Positions 1 to 9,029 of a stretch of DNA of 64,000 nucleotides are shown here, piece after piece. Origin of the DNA: an uncultured Haliea sp. (GTDB lineage: Bacteria; Pseudomonadota; Gammaproteobacteria; Pseudomonadales; Halieaceae); contig CAMYIZ010000038.1 of the NCBI GenBank assembly GCA_947258585.1, forward strand, positions 24,751-88,750. Reading direction: 5' to 3'. A program made the translations under genes and the position numbers. Below the pieces are notes generated by a model, which worked only from the letters and a program-made list of their open reading frames with translations, had not been told where the DNA came from and ran no database searches. Positions within the stretch are counted from its first letter, which is position 1. Each line of letters starts with the position of its first letter.

Positions 1-1020
1 CCCCTGGCGGAGATCATGCAGCACAAGGGGGCTTCTGAGTGTTTCTTTGCCCCGGACATTACCCGCGACGAACTGTGTGCCTTCGAACAGCTGCCGCAGG
101 ACAATATCGCCGGCTTCGGCAATCCGCCCACCGCCAGTACCGGTTTCCTGCGCGAGACCTGGCGCCAGGGCCTGGTCCAGGAGGCCCTGCTCGGCGCCAA
201 CCCGTTCCGCTTCGGGGTGATCGCCAGTACGGATACGCATCTGGGCACGCCGGGCGCGGTGGAGGAAGACCGCTTTCTGGGCCACGGGGGTGCCGGCGTG
301 CCGGCGCTGAAATCGGTGCCCCCCGGGCTGCCTGACAAGCTTGAATACAACCCGGGGGGGCTCGCCGTGCTGTGGGCCGAGGAGAATTCCCGGGCTGCCC
401 TGTTCAGCGCCATGCGGCGCCGGGAGGCCTATGCCACCAGCGGGCCGCGAATCATCACCCGGCTGTTCGCCGGCTGGAACCTGGACTCCGAGCTGTGCGC
501 GGCGCCCGACCAGCTTGAGCGCGCCTATGCCAGCGCGGTGCCCATGGGCTCAGAACTGGGGCCGGCGCCCCCGGGCGGCGCCCTGCGCCTGCTGGTGGCG
601 GCCGAGCAGGACGCTGGCACTGTCGACAGTCCCGGTATGCCGCTGCAGAAAATCCAGGTGATCAAGGGCTGGCTGGACGAGGCAGGTGAAACCCGCGAGC
701 AGGTCGTGGATGTGGTGGGTGACCCGGTCAGCCGCGGCAGTGTAGACCTGGCGACCTGTGCCACCGCGGGCAGCGGGCATGCCAGGCTCTGTGCGGTGTG
801 GGAGGACCCGGACTTTGATCCCGGGCAGCGCGCCTTCTACTACACACGGGTGGTGGAAAATCCCGGCTGTCGCTGGAGTCAGCGCCAGTGCCTGGCCGGG
901 GGAGTCGACTGCAGTCGCCCCGAGACTATCGGCAAGGGCTTCGAAGGCTGCTGCGCAGCCGAACACCGGCCACTGGTGCAGGAGCGGGCCTGGACCTCAC
1001 CGGTCTGGTACCAGCCCTAG
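1..1020 (+). CDS. DUF3604 family protein, 3' part only
   Basis: The reading frame is open from base 1 and continues to a TAG at 1018-1020, so the gene starts outside the window; the first ATG at 16 is internal because PLAEI is encoded before it. The visible ~339 residues have the C-terminal half of DUF3604 proteins: a GASEC segment, FGVIASTDTH (metal-binding PHP-like His/Asp), a YATSGPRI segment and a C-terminal Cys-rich stretch. Family members are ~600-700 aa, predicted secreted or periplasmic, and have no firmly established reaction; a phosphoesterase-like role is only inferred from the His/Asp motif. The last 24 bp overlap the convergent redoxin gene. The family call is good, the function unknown. 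Confidence 0.8.
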   Translation, partial: PLAEIMQHKGASECFFAPDITRDELCAFEQLPQDNIAGFGNPPTASTGFLRETWRQGLVQEALLGANPFRFGVIASTDTHLGTPGAVEEDRFLGHGGAGVPALKSVPPGLPDKLEYNPGGLAVLWAEENSRAALFSAMRRREAYATSGPRIITRLFAGWNLDSELCAAPDQLERAYASAVPMGSELGPAPPGGALRLLVAAEQDAGTVDSPGMPLQKIQVIKGWLDEAGETREQVVDVVGDPVSRGSVDLATCATAGSGHARLCAVWEDPDFDPGQRAFYYTRVVENPGCRWSQRQCLAGGVDCSRPETIGKGFEGCCAAEHRPLVQERAWTSPVWYQP

Positions 1021-1641
1021 GACTTCCCGGGCGTAGGCCAGGGCCGCTGGCGCCGCCACCCGGGTGCTGTAGCCCTCGAGGAACAGCTTGCCGACCACGG
1101 TACCATCCGGCGCGACCACGATCATGCCGGGATGGGGTATACCGTAGTGCTCGTCCCCCGGGCTGTAGTCCTGGTGCAGGATTCCCAGGGTCTTGAAGCT
1201 GAGTGCCTCCACGTCCGCCAGCAGGGGAATTGTGATCCCGTGCTGGCGGGCGAAAGCCGCCTGCTCCCCGGGGCTGTCATAGGTGATCGCCACCAGGCCG
1301 ATACCCGCGGCATCGAAGGCCCCCCGGTGCTCCTGCAGCTGGCGCAGCTCCGCCATGCAGTACGGGCACCAGACCAGCGACCGGCTGGCCACCAGCACGG
1401 TGCCATTGGCGCCGGCAAAGGCGTCGAGCAAGGTGATTTCCCGACCTTCGTGCAGCGCCCGCAGGCCCGGAAAGCGCGAGCCCACCGCGGGACCCAGGGA
1501 TCGCTGCGCCTGGTCCGCGGAGACGAACATGTCAGCCGTCAGCCCTTTCTCCACGGCTTCCCGCAGGGGGGCGCGGAGGCTGTAGAGGACGCCGGCGGCA
1601 AGCACCAGGACGACGATGCCGCCGAGGATGAGCCGTTGCAT
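997..1641 (-). CDS. membrane-anchored redoxin (AhpC/TSA-like) protein
   Basis: A 214-aa protein starting at the ATG at 1641 (MQRLILGG). The frame is open further upstream, but that extension lacks hydrophobic or family character. An N-terminal hydrophobic segment (residues ~3-20) is a signal anchor or signal peptide. The redoxin fold follows, with SLVWCPYC giving a CPYC pair at the thioredoxin/peroxiredoxin active-site position, then IGLVAITYDS and a late GIPHPGMIVV strand with the cis-Pro typical of thioredoxin folds. It probably acts in the periplasm as a thiol oxidoreductase or peroxidase; the partner is not identifiable. It overlaps the 3' end of the DUF3604 gene in convergent orientation. 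Confidence 0.8.
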   Translation of the reverse strand: MQRLILGGIVVLVLAAGVLYSLRAPLREAVEKGLTADMFVSADQAQRSLGPAVGSRFPGLRALHEGREITLLDAFAGANGTVLVASRSLVWCPYCMAELRQLQEHRGAFDAAGIGLVAITYDSPGEQAAFARQHGITIPLLADVEALSFKTLGILHQDYSPGDEHYGIPHPGMIVVAPDGTVVGKLFLEGYSTRVAAPAALAYAREVLGLVPDR

Positions 1642-1793
1642 GGTTGTGCTCCCGTAGCCAGTGTTGACTGCGGCAGTGTAACCGCAAAGCGCTTGCCCCG
1701 CTGGTATGGATGGCCGGCAAGGATGACTTGTCGCTTGCACCGGGTTGCACGTATGCTTGCCCGTTTCGTATTGGCCGCCCCTGGAATCCACAC

Positions 1794-3518
1794 ATGATCG
1801 ACCAGCTCCTCATTTCCGGCCTGTTCCTGTGGCTTCTGGGCAGCCTGATATTCAGCGACTGGCCGCCGTCGAAGATATTCCTCGGCACCATGCTGGCGGC
1901 GTACTTCCTGGGCCTGGTGGAAACTTCGCAGGTTTTGGAGAAGGCCTCCAACTCGGGGCTGATCACGCTGATCCTGCTCCTGCTGGTGTCCATTGGCCTG
2001 GAAAAACTGTCCTGGCTGAACAGTCTCTCCGGGCGCCTGATCTCCCCCAGCTATACCCTGAGCCTGTTGCGCCTGGGTGGCGTAACGGCGGTGTTTTCCG
2101 CTTTCGTCAACAACACGGCGGTGGTGGCGACCCTGGCTACCGCCGTGCGCGCCAGCCGCCATCATCCCGCCTCGCGCCTGTTGATGCCCCTGTCCTATGC
2201 GGCGATCCTCGGCGGTACCATGACCCTGATCGGGACCTCCACCAACCTGATCGTCAGCAGTTTTCTGGAGGACGCCACCGGCGCGGGGCTGGCCTTCTTC
2301 GACTTCTTCCCAATCGGTGTCGCCGCGGTCGCGGTGGGCCTGCTGGTGATGCTGCTGTCGGCCCGGCTGCTGCCCCGCGCCAGTGCCGAGCAGCTGCAGG
2401 TGGCGGAATATGTGATCGAGGCGGAGGTGGGCCCCGGGTCCAGCCTGATCGGCAGGAGTATCGCGGACAATCGCCTGCGCGACCTCGACGCCCTGTTCCT
2501 GGTCGAGATCGTGCGCGGCGAGCACCTGATTTCACCGGTGGCACCGACCGAATTTATCGAGGCCGGGGATAAGCTGATCTTTTCCGGAGACATCACCCAG
2601 GTCAATGCCCTCGACGCCTTCGATGGGCTGAGCCTGTTCGCGGTGGAGGAGGGGTTGTTGCGGGAAAACATGATGGAAGTGATCGTCATGCCCAATGCCG
2701 CGATTGAGGGCAAGACCATCAAGGAGTCCGGTTTCCGCTCCCTGTTCGACGCCGCCGTGGTGGGAATGCGCCGGGGTGGCAAGCGTCTGTCGGGCAAGCT
2801 CGGCAATATCACGATCCAGGCCGGTGACAACCTGATGCTGGCGACCGGGCCGGATTTCAACGAGCGCAAGAACCTGGACAAGAACTTCGTGGTGGTGGAT
2901 GACGCGGTGGCCGGTTCCAACACCACGCCGCTGCAGAACTGGTCGGTCAGTCTGCTGCTCGCCGCCGTGGTGCTGCTGGCGGCGCTGGAAATCCTGCCGC
3001 TGATCAAGGGCCTGGCCCTGCTGCTGATCTGCATGCTGGGGCTGCGCCTGGTGCGGGGCTCGGAGTTGCGCCGGCGCTTCCCGTTCGAGATCTGGCTGAT
3101 CATTGCTTCCGCCCTGACCCTGTCCCAGGCCCTGACCAACACCGGCCTGGTGGCGACTGTGGCCCTGGCACTGCAGGACCAGCTCGTCGCCGTTGGCCCC
3201 TGGATGGCGCTGCTGGGTATCTACCTCGCTACCTTGCTGCTGACAGAGCTGATGACCAACAACGCGGCCGCGGCCTTGAGCTTCCCGGTCGCCTTCGGTC
3301 TGGCCGAGACCCTGGGCGTCAGCGCGATGCCGTTCGTGATGGCGGTCGCCTACGGTGCCAGCGCCAGTTTCCTGACGCCCTATGGCTACACCACCAATCT
3401 CATGGTGCAAAACCTCGGCGGCTACGCGATGCGGGACTACTTTCGCAGTGGCCTGCCGGTATCCATCGCCTATTCCGCCGTGGTGCTCTGGCTGCTGCCC
3501 CGGGTATTTCCCTTCTAG
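1794..3518 (+). CDS. SLC13-family permease with TrkA-C (RCK_C) domains
   Basis: A 574-aa integral membrane protein. The ATG at 1794 (MIDQLLISGLF) is chosen because it opens directly on the first membrane helix, with a GGAA upstream. The N-terminal half has GGTMTLIGTSTNLI, the sodium/dicarboxylate-sulfate (SLC13/DASS) signature. The middle (~residues 210-390) is soluble and looks like two tandem RCK_C/TrkA_C domains. The C-terminal half repeats the permease fold with a second signature, YGYTTNLMVQN. Such proteins import sulfate, dicarboxylates or related anions with Na+; the substrate cannot be read from sequence. It stands alone, convergent with the Rieske oxygenase gene 6 bp away. Confidence 0.88.
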   Translation: MIDQLLISGLFLWLLGSLIFSDWPPSKIFLGTMLAAYFLGLVETSQVLEKASNSGLITLILLLLVSIGLEKLSWLNSLSGRLISPSYTLSLLRLGGVTAVFSAFVNNTAVVATLATAVRASRHHPASRLLMPLSYAAILGGTMTLIGTSTNLIVSSFLEDATGAGLAFFDFFPIGVAAVAVGLLVMLLSARLLPRASAEQLQVAEYVIEAEVGPGSSLIGRSIADNRLRDLDALFLVEIVRGEHLISPVAPTEFIEAGDKLIFSGDITQVNALDAFDGLSLFAVEEGLLRENMMEVIVMPNAAIEGKTIKESGFRSLFDAAVVGMRRGGKRLSGKLGNITIQAGDNLMLATGPDFNERKNLDKNFVVVDDAVAGSNTTPLQNWSVSLLLAAVVLLAALEILPLIKGLALLLICMLGLRLVRGSELRRRFPFEIWLIIASALTLSQALTNTGLVATVALALQDQLVAVGPWMALLGIYLATLLLTELMTNNAAAALSFPVAFGLAETLGVSAMPFVMAVAYGASASFLTPYGYTTNLMVQNLGGYAMRDYFRSGLPVSIAYSAVVLWLLPRVFPF

Positions 3519-3524
3519 CGCGGC

Positions 3525-4538
3525 TCAGCGCCCACCGGCGCCGGGCCGCCAGTTGTCGTGGGTATAGAACTGCGCGTACCACTTGCGGAACTTGGCGAAG
3601 GGGCCGTCGTTGTCACACAGCAGCGGCTTCTCGAAGTACTGCTTGTGGGTCCAGATGATGCGGTCCTCCTCCATCTGCCGGTAGATGTCCTTGACGATGG
3701 CGTCGGCGACACCGCCCACCGGTTCCCTGCCGTCGACTTTTTTCTGGATGAAGGCATAAAAAGCCCTCGAGTTTTCACTGTCCACCGGCGTCAGGTTGGC
3801 CATCAGCACGGTGTCGCAGATACCGCTGAAGCGTACCGTGGCCTGCCCCGGTCCGGTGCTCTTGTTGGCGATTGTGCCGGTGACTTCGCCGCGGGGCGTG
3901 GCCATTTTGCTGATCAGCTTGCCCGAGCGGTAGACGCCGTCGAACTCCATGGTTTCGGGGGTGGGGATGTTCTGGGTGCCGTGGACATACAGGAAGTGGG
4001 CAGGGTCGACGGCGTTCTCGCCGATCTCCTGCATGTGGGTGCCGATGTCCCAGGTGTGAATCTTGAAGCTGCCCCAGTCGCCGTTGTCGGCGGCGGCTTC
4101 CGGGATTTCTTCCGGCTCGAAATGGGGTGCCGCGCCTTCCGGGTGGTACCACACGTAAATGACCTGGTTCAGTTCCCGCACATGCCACGGCCGGATCACC
4201 TGCTCGCCGCGGGCGATCTTCGGCGGCAGATTGTTGGCGTAGGGCACATCGGTGCACTGGCCCTCGCCGTTGTATGCCCAGCCGTGGAATGGGCAGACGA
4301 TGGAGTCGCCGCGCACCTCCGACCCGACACCGGCCTGCCCGCGGATCCCGTAGCCGAGATGGGCGCCCATGTGTGGACAATAGGCATCCAGGACCTTGGC
4401 CTCCCCGCTCTCCGTTCGGAACAACACCAGGTCGGTAGCGAAATAGCGCAGGGGCATGGAGGCGGCTACCGGCAGTTCCTGTGAATAGGCGACCTGGAAC
4501 CAGCCCAGGGGAATCGGCATGGGGATACGTTGACTCAT
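3525..4538 (-). CDS. Rieske non-heme iron oxygenase (KshA-like)
   Basis: A 337-aa oxygenase component starting at the ATG at 4538 (MSQRIPMP), with a GGAG about 9 nt upstream. The Rieske [2Fe-2S] ligands are C54-x-H56 (YCPHMGAH) and C82-x2-H85 (VCPFHGWAY). The mononuclear iron site is N175-x2-D178-x2-H181-x4-H186 (ENAVDPAHFLYVH). The single-domain arrangement resembles 3-ketosteroid 9-alpha-hydroxylase (KshA) and related hydroxylases rather than the larger ring-hydroxylating dioxygenase alpha subunits. A reductase partner is needed, but none lies nearby. It is divergent from an SDR/SnoaL/OYE run, which suggests hydroxylation of a polycyclic or steroid-like substrate. The substrate is inferred only. 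Confidence 0.85.
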   Translation of the reverse strand: MSQRIPMPIPLGWFQVAYSQELPVAASMPLRYFATDLVLFRTESGEAKVLDAYCPHMGAHLGYGIRGQAGVGSEVRGDSIVCPFHGWAYNGEGQCTDVPYANNLPPKIARGEQVIRPWHVRELNQVIYVWYHPEGAAPHFEPEEIPEAAADNGDWGSFKIHTWDIGTHMQEIGENAVDPAHFLYVHGTQNIPTPETMEFDGVYRSGKLISKMATPRGEVTGTIANKSTGPGQATVRFSGICDTVLMANLTPVDSENSRAFYAFIQKKVDGREPVGGVADAIVKDIYRQMEEDRIIWTHKQYFEKPLLCDNDGPFAKFRKWYAQFYTHDNWRPGAGGR

Positions 4539-4784
4539 GGTGGGATACTCCGTGCATTGGCAGCATTGTCGTAACGCCTGTACTCTACGGCAGCCCCGTG
4601 GTGATTGGTATGACTTGCAAATTTCTGACGAAACGTTACCGGAGTAAATAATCATACCCCGCGGGCTATTCGTCCCTGCCGGGTGCCTGAGGGACTCCGC
4701 CGGGGAGCGTGGCAGTTGACCGTTCGCCCCGGCGCTGCCTAAGCTGCCGCTCTTTCTTCACGATGCTGACAAGAGGACATGCAG

Positions 4785-5558
4785 ATGAGATTGCAGGGCA
4801 AAGTTGCGATTGTCACCGGCTCGGGACAGGGTATCGGTGCTGCCACCGCCCTGCGCTTTGCGGAAGAGGGTGCCGCGGTGGTTCTGGCCGCCCGCAGCGA
4901 GGACAAGCTCGCCGGGGTGGCGGACAGGATTGCGGCGGCCGGGGGCCGGGCGCTGGTCTGTCCCACGGATATTGCGGATGAGGACGCGGTGCGCGCGCTG
5001 GTGGCCAGGACGGTCGACGCCTTTGGCCATCTCGACATCGTGGTCAACAATGCCGTGCTGATGGTGCCGGGAATGCTGGCGAATCACGATACCAGGGCCT
5101 GGCGGCAGAATTTCATCGTCTCCCTCGACGGCGCCATGTTCCTGATGCGCGAGGCGTATCCCCAGCTCAAGGCCAACCGCGGTGCGGTCGTCAATGTCTC
5201 CTCGGTCTGTGGCCTGCGCGGTTCCCCGGCCACGGCCGGTTACAGCGCGGCGAAAGCTGCGTTGCTGGGCCTGTCGCGCAACGCGGCGATGGAATGGGGC
5301 AAACTGGGCATCCGGGTCAACACCGTGATTCCCGGTGCGTTCATGACCCCGCCCACCGCGGCGGTGCTGCCGGATGACGCCTCGCGCGAGGCCACGGCCA
5401 AATCCATCCCCATTGGCCGTATCGGTGATCCCCGGGAATGTGCCAACGCCATCCTGTTTTTGGCCAGCGATGAAGCGTCCTATATCACGGGTACTGAGCT
5501 GGTGGTCGACGGTGGCCGGGTGGCGGAACTCAATGCCGGTACGGCGAGCTGGGAGTAG
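4785..5558 (+). CDS. short-chain dehydrogenase/reductase (SDR)
   Basis: A 257-aa classical SDR. The start is set at the ATG at 4785 (MRLQGKVAIVTG) because the AGAGGA at 4772-4777 is 7 nt upstream of it but only 1 nt from the in-frame ATG at 4779. The NAD(P) motif is TGSGQGIG, followed by NNA, the catalytic Ser in VNVSSVCG, YSAAK (Tyr-x3-Lys) and a C-terminal TGTELVVDGG. It likely oxidises or reduces a hydroxyl/keto group of a lipid or alicyclic substrate. The stop codon is 4 bp before the SnoaL-like gene, so the two are cotranscribed. The substrate is unknown. Confidence 0.9.
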   Translation: MRLQGKVAIVTGSGQGIGAATALRFAEEGAAVVLAARSEDKLAGVADRIAAAGGRALVCPTDIADEDAVRALVARTVDAFGHLDIVVNNAVLMVPGMLANHDTRAWRQNFIVSLDGAMFLMREAYPQLKANRGAVVNVSSVCGLRGSPATAGYSAAKAALLGLSRNAAMEWGKLGIRVNTVIPGAFMTPPTAAVLPDDASREATAKSIPIGRIGDPRECANAILFLASDEASYITGTELVVDGGRVAELNAGTASWE

Positions 5559-5562
5559 GGCG

Positions 5563-6189
5563 ATGACGGACGCGAGCCTGCTGCGACGGATAGACCGCCT
5601 GGAGTCGCTGGACGAGATACGCCAGCTGGCGGCCAAGTATTCCCTGTCCCTGGACATGCGTGACCTGGACGCTCACGTCAACCTGTTTGCGCCGGATATT
5701 CGGGTGAGTCGGGAGAAAGTCGGCCGCAGCCACCTGAAGCGCTGGCTGGACGATACCCTGCGCCTGCAGTTCACCGGCACCTCGCACCACATCGGCAATC
5801 ACATTATCGAATTCGATGATCCGGATCGTGCCCACGGCGTGGTGTATTCCAAGAACGAGCACGAAACCGGTGACCAGTGGGTCATCATGCAAATGCTGTA
5901 CTGGGACAATTACGAGCGCATCGGCGGGCGCTGGCTTTTTCGTCGCCGCCTGCCCTGCTACTGGTACGCCACCGACCTCAACAGCCCGCCCATCGGCGAA
6001 CACAAGATGCGCTGGCCGGACCGCGAATCCTACGACGGCGCCTATCACGATTTGTGGCCCTCCTGGGCCGACTTCTGGGCGCAGCCGCCAACCACGGATG
6101 AACCCGAGGTGGCGGCGCCGGCGCCGCTGGAGGAATTTCTCGCCACCATGCGCCGCGGCGCCCCCGAGCCGCGCATCCGCGTTCGCTGA
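5563..6189 (+). CDS. SnoaL-like / NTF2-fold protein
   Basis: A 208-aa protein starting at the ATG at 5563, preceded by GGAGTAGGG. The N-terminal helix LDEIRQLAAKYSLSLDMRD, followed by a cone-shaped alpha+beta barrel with paired aromatic and histidine strands (TGTSHHIGNHIIEF), matches the SnoaL_4 group (PF13577-like) of the NTF2 superfamily. Members include dehydratases, isomerases and ring-hydroxylating dioxygenase small subunits. The C-terminal ~40 residues are Pro/Ala-rich and probably disordered. It sits between an SDR and an old yellow enzyme on one transcript, which is consistent with a ketosteroid-isomerase- or dehydratase-type step. The activity is not established. Confidence 0.75.
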   Translation: MTDASLLRRIDRLESLDEIRQLAAKYSLSLDMRDLDAHVNLFAPDIRVSREKVGRSHLKRWLDDTLRLQFTGTSHHIGNHIIEFDDPDRAHGVVYSKNEHETGDQWVIMQMLYWDNYERIGGRWLFRRRLPCYWYATDLNSPPIGEHKMRWPDRESYDGAYHDLWPSWADFWAQPPTTDEPEVAAPAPLEEFLATMRRGAPEPRIRVR

Positions 6190-6221
6190 CCCCTGTTACA
6201 CGACCAAGGATAACGACAGCA

Positions 6222-7289
6222 ATGGATCTTCTGACACCACTCAAGCTCGGCGACCTGCAGTTGCAGAACCGCATCGTGATGGCGCCCATGACCCGCAGCC
6301 GCGCGGGCACCGATGCGGTGCCGACAGCGTTGATGACCGAGTACTACCGGCAGCGGGCCAGCGCCGGGCTGATTATCACCGAAGGTATAGCGCCCAGCGC
6401 CGACGGCCTCGGCTACTGCCGCACGCCGGGTATTTACAGCGCGGAACAGGTGGCCGCCTGGCGCGAGGTGACCACGGCGGCACATGCGGAGGGGGGCTGT
6501 ATCGTCGCCCAGATCATGCACGTGGGGCGGGTTGCCAGCCATTACAACAAGCCCGCCGGCGCGGAAACCGTGGCGCCGTCGGCAATCACGGCCAAGGGCG
6601 ACATCTACACCGACCAGGCTGGCATGCAGCCCATGGACGCACCCCGGGCGCTGACGCTGGCAGAGATACCGGGAGTGATCGAAGAGTACCGCCAGGCCAC
6701 GGCGAATGCACTCGCCGCAGGCTTTGACGGCGTGGAACTGCACTGTACCAGCGGCTACCTGCCCGCCCAGTTTCTCTCCACCGGCACCAACCGGCGCACC
6801 GATGCCTACGGTGGGTCCGTCGCCAACCGTGCGCGCTTCGTGCTGGAGGTACTGGCGACCATGGCCGCGGAGGCCGGGGCCGGCCGGGTTGGCATGCGCA
6901 TCTGCCCGGACAACAGCTTCAACGACCTGTCCGACGATGACCCGCAGGAGACTTTCGAGTATCTACTGGCCGCAGCGGCCGGAATGGATCTCGCCTGGCT
7001 GCATGTCATCCGCATGCCCGCCGGCCGGGTCGACAACCTGGCCCTGGGACAGCGCTATTTCGGCGATAGACTGATCGCCAACGAGAGCTACAAACTGGAG
7101 GAGGCCGGCGACGCCGTGGCCGCCGGCGCGGTGGCCGCGGTGTCCTTCGGGCGCCCGTTCATTGCCAATCCGGACCTGGTGGCGCGCTGGCACCAGCAGC
7201 TGCCGCTGGCAAAGTTTGATCCCAACACCCTGTATACCCCCGGACCCGAGGGCTATACCAGCTACCCTCCGGCCGCCCAGGGGCGCTAG
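6222..7289 (+). CDS. old yellow enzyme family FMN ene-reductase
   Basis: A 355-aa flavoprotein of the OYE/NemA family. Visible hallmarks are LQNRIVMAPMTRSRA near the N-terminus, IMHVGRVASH, the substrate-binding FDGVELHCTSGYLPAQFL segment, and NRRTDAYGGSVANR. The FMN phosphate-binding AAVSFGRPFIANPDL lies near the C-terminus. The reaction is NAD(P)H-dependent reduction of an activated C=C bond. It lies 32 bp after the SnoaL-like gene. Its TAG shares a CTAG tetranucleotide with the stop codon of the convergent SDR gene. A catabolic role with the flanking SDRs is inferred. Confidence 0.9.
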   Translation: MDLLTPLKLGDLQLQNRIVMAPMTRSRAGTDAVPTALMTEYYRQRASAGLIITEGIAPSADGLGYCRTPGIYSAEQVAAWREVTTAAHAEGGCIVAQIMHVGRVASHYNKPAGAETVAPSAITAKGDIYTDQAGMQPMDAPRALTLAEIPGVIEEYRQATANALAAGFDGVELHCTSGYLPAQFLSTGTNRRTDAYGGSVANRARFVLEVLATMAAEAGAGRVGMRICPDNSFNDLSDDDPQETFEYLLAAAAGMDLAWLHVIRMPAGRVDNLALGQRYFGDRLIANESYKLEEAGDAVAAGAVAAVSFGRPFIANPDLVARWHQQLPLAKFDPNTLYTPGPEGYTSYPPAAQGR

Positions 7290-8044
7290 CGAACCGCACC
7301 GCCGCCGTCCACCGACAGGAGCTGGCCGGTGATGAAGGAGGCGCGGTCACTGCACAGGAAGGCGACCGCCTCGGCGATTTCCCCGGGCTCCCCGATGCGG
7401 TTCAGCACTGCGGTCTTTTTCAGCTGCTCGGCGACCTTCGGCTGTTCCGTGAAATACTTCTCCAGGCCCGGGGTGCGGATGACCCCCGGCGACACGGCGT
7501 TGATGCGAATGCCCTGGGCGCCGTACTCTGCGGCGGCGCTTTTGGTCAGGATATTCACCCCGCCCTTGGCGGCGGCGTAGGCGGTATTGAATGCCTGGCC
7601 CTTGAGCGAGGCGTTGGAGGAGATGTTGACAATGGCGCCGCCGCCCGCAGCCAACATTGCGGGAATCTCGTATTTCATGCACAGCCAGGTGTTGGTCAGG
7701 CACATTTCCAGGGTCTGGTCGAAGACTTCGCGGCTGTATTCGTGAATGGGACCGGAGCCGCGGCTCAGGGCGGCGCTGTTGCAGGCGATGTCGAGCCGGC
7801 CCCAGGCGCTGATCACGGCGGCGACCATATCCTTCACCGATGTTTCATCGCTGACGTCGCCGTGGACGAACAGCGCTTCGCCGCCGGTTGCCGCAATGCT
7901 CGCCGCGGTTTCCTCGCCCGACTCGGCATTGAAATCGGCTACCAGAACCTTGGCTCCCTCGCGGGCGAAACACTGGGCTATGGCTCGCCCTATGCCCTGT
8001 CCCGCGCCGGTGACGATGCCGATCTTGCCCTCGAGAATTGCCAT
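7286..8044 (-). CDS. short-chain dehydrogenase/reductase (SDR)
   Basis: A 252-aa classical SDR starting at the ATG at 8044 (MAILEGKIGIVTGAG). Motifs are TGAGQGIG for the cofactor, VNISSNAS with the catalytic Ser, and YAAAK as the Tyr-x3-Lys pair. The ITGQLLSVDGGGAVR tail is typical of FabG-like SDRs. The usual NNAG is CNSAA here, a modest deviation. The 3' end overlaps the OYE gene by 4 bp in convergent orientation. It is transcribed toward the Rieske/SDR/OYE patch, and the shared theme suggests degradation of hydroxylated lipids. The exact substrate is unknown. Confidence 0.9.
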   Translation of the reverse strand: MAILEGKIGIVTGAGQGIGRAIAQCFAREGAKVLVADFNAESGEETAASIAATGGEALFVHGDVSDETSVKDMVAAVISAWGRLDIACNSAALSRGSGPIHEYSREVFDQTLEMCLTNTWLCMKYEIPAMLAAGGGAIVNISSNASLKGQAFNTAYAAAKGGVNILTKSAAAEYGAQGIRINAVSPGVIRTPGLEKYFTEQPKVAEQLKKTAVLNRIGEPGEIAEAVAFLCSDRASFITGQLLSVDGGGAVR

Positions 8045-8267
8045 GCCCTGTTCCTCTTTGTCCGCAGTCAGAAAAGTGAATGGTAGCGGGTATGGGGCGG
8101 CGCTTCAGTGCTTCACCAGTGCTCCAACGGCAACATCAGCCAGCGGGTACAACATGACAGTACGATGGCGGAAAAGCGCCTGCAACGCCGGCTGCAGGGC
8201 CCCGTGACCTGTCGTCCGGGTGCGGGTGACGGTATGCTGGCGAGCAGTCAACAGGTGGAGCCAGAGG

Positions 8268-9020
8268 ATGAATCTACAGGGAAAGGTGGCACTGGTAACC
8301 GGTGCCGGACAGGGCGTAGGCCAGGGCATCGCACTGGCGCTGGCAGCGCAGGGCGCCCGGGTGGCGGTCAGTGGCCGGACGCTGGAAAAACTTGAGGCGA
8401 CGGTCCAGAAGATTGAGGAGCGCGGCGGCGAGGCACTGCCCGTGGTATGCGAGGTGAAGTCTCCCGCATCCCTGCAGAGCTGCGTCGACGCAGTCATCGA
8501 CAAGTGGGACGGGCTCAGTATTCTGGTCAACAACGCCCAGGAAGTGCCGCTGGGGCGCCTGCTGGATGTCACTGACGACGCGGTGACAGCGGGCTGGGAG
8601 TCCGGTCCGATGGCGACTCTGCGCCTGATGAAGCTCTGCTATCCCTATCTCAAGGGCGACGGGGTGATTATCAACCTCGGCAGCTCTGCCGCCAAACGCT
8701 GGGACATGGCGGGCTACGGCGCCTACGCCGGGATCAAGGAGGCCATCCGCTCCCTGACCCGGGCGGCGGCCTGCGAATGGGGCCCGGACAATATCCGCTG
8801 CAACGCCATCCTGCCCCACGCCTTGTCGCCGGCCCTGGAATGGTGGCTGCAGCGCGACCCCGCGGAGGCGGAGGCTTTTTTCGCCCAGATACCCCAGCGC
8901 AGGATCGGGGACTGCGAGCAGGATATCGGCCGGTTTGTCGCCCTGCTGTGCTCCGACGGGGCGGGCTATGTCAACGGCCAGAGCATCGCCCTGGACGGCG
9001 GCCAGGCATTCCTGGGCTGA
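8268..9020 (+). CDS. short-chain dehydrogenase/reductase (SDR)
   Basis: A 250-aa SDR starting at the ATG at 8268 (MNLQGKVALVTGAG), with a GGAG 7 nt upstream. It has TGAGQGVG, NNAQ in place of NNAG, INLGSSAA as the serine segment, and YAGIK as the Tyr-x3-Lys pair. The C-terminus is VNGQSIALDGG. The region around the Ser and the active-site loop (RWDMAGYGAYAG) is less canonical than in the two neighbouring SDRs, so substrate preference probably differs. It has its own 223-bp upstream spacer, divergent from the previous SDR gene. I saw no clear operator there. Confidence 0.87.
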   Translation: MNLQGKVALVTGAGQGVGQGIALALAAQGARVAVSGRTLEKLEATVQKIEERGGEALPVVCEVKSPASLQSCVDAVIDKWDGLSILVNNAQEVPLGRLLDVTDDAVTAGWESGPMATLRLMKLCYPYLKGDGVIINLGSSAAKRWDMAGYGAYAGIKEAIRSLTRAAACEWGPDNIRCNAILPHALSPALEWWLQRDPAEAEAFFAQIPQRRIGDCEQDIGRFVALLCSDGAGYVNGQSIALDGGQAFLG

Positions 9021-9029
9021 GCGGACTGG

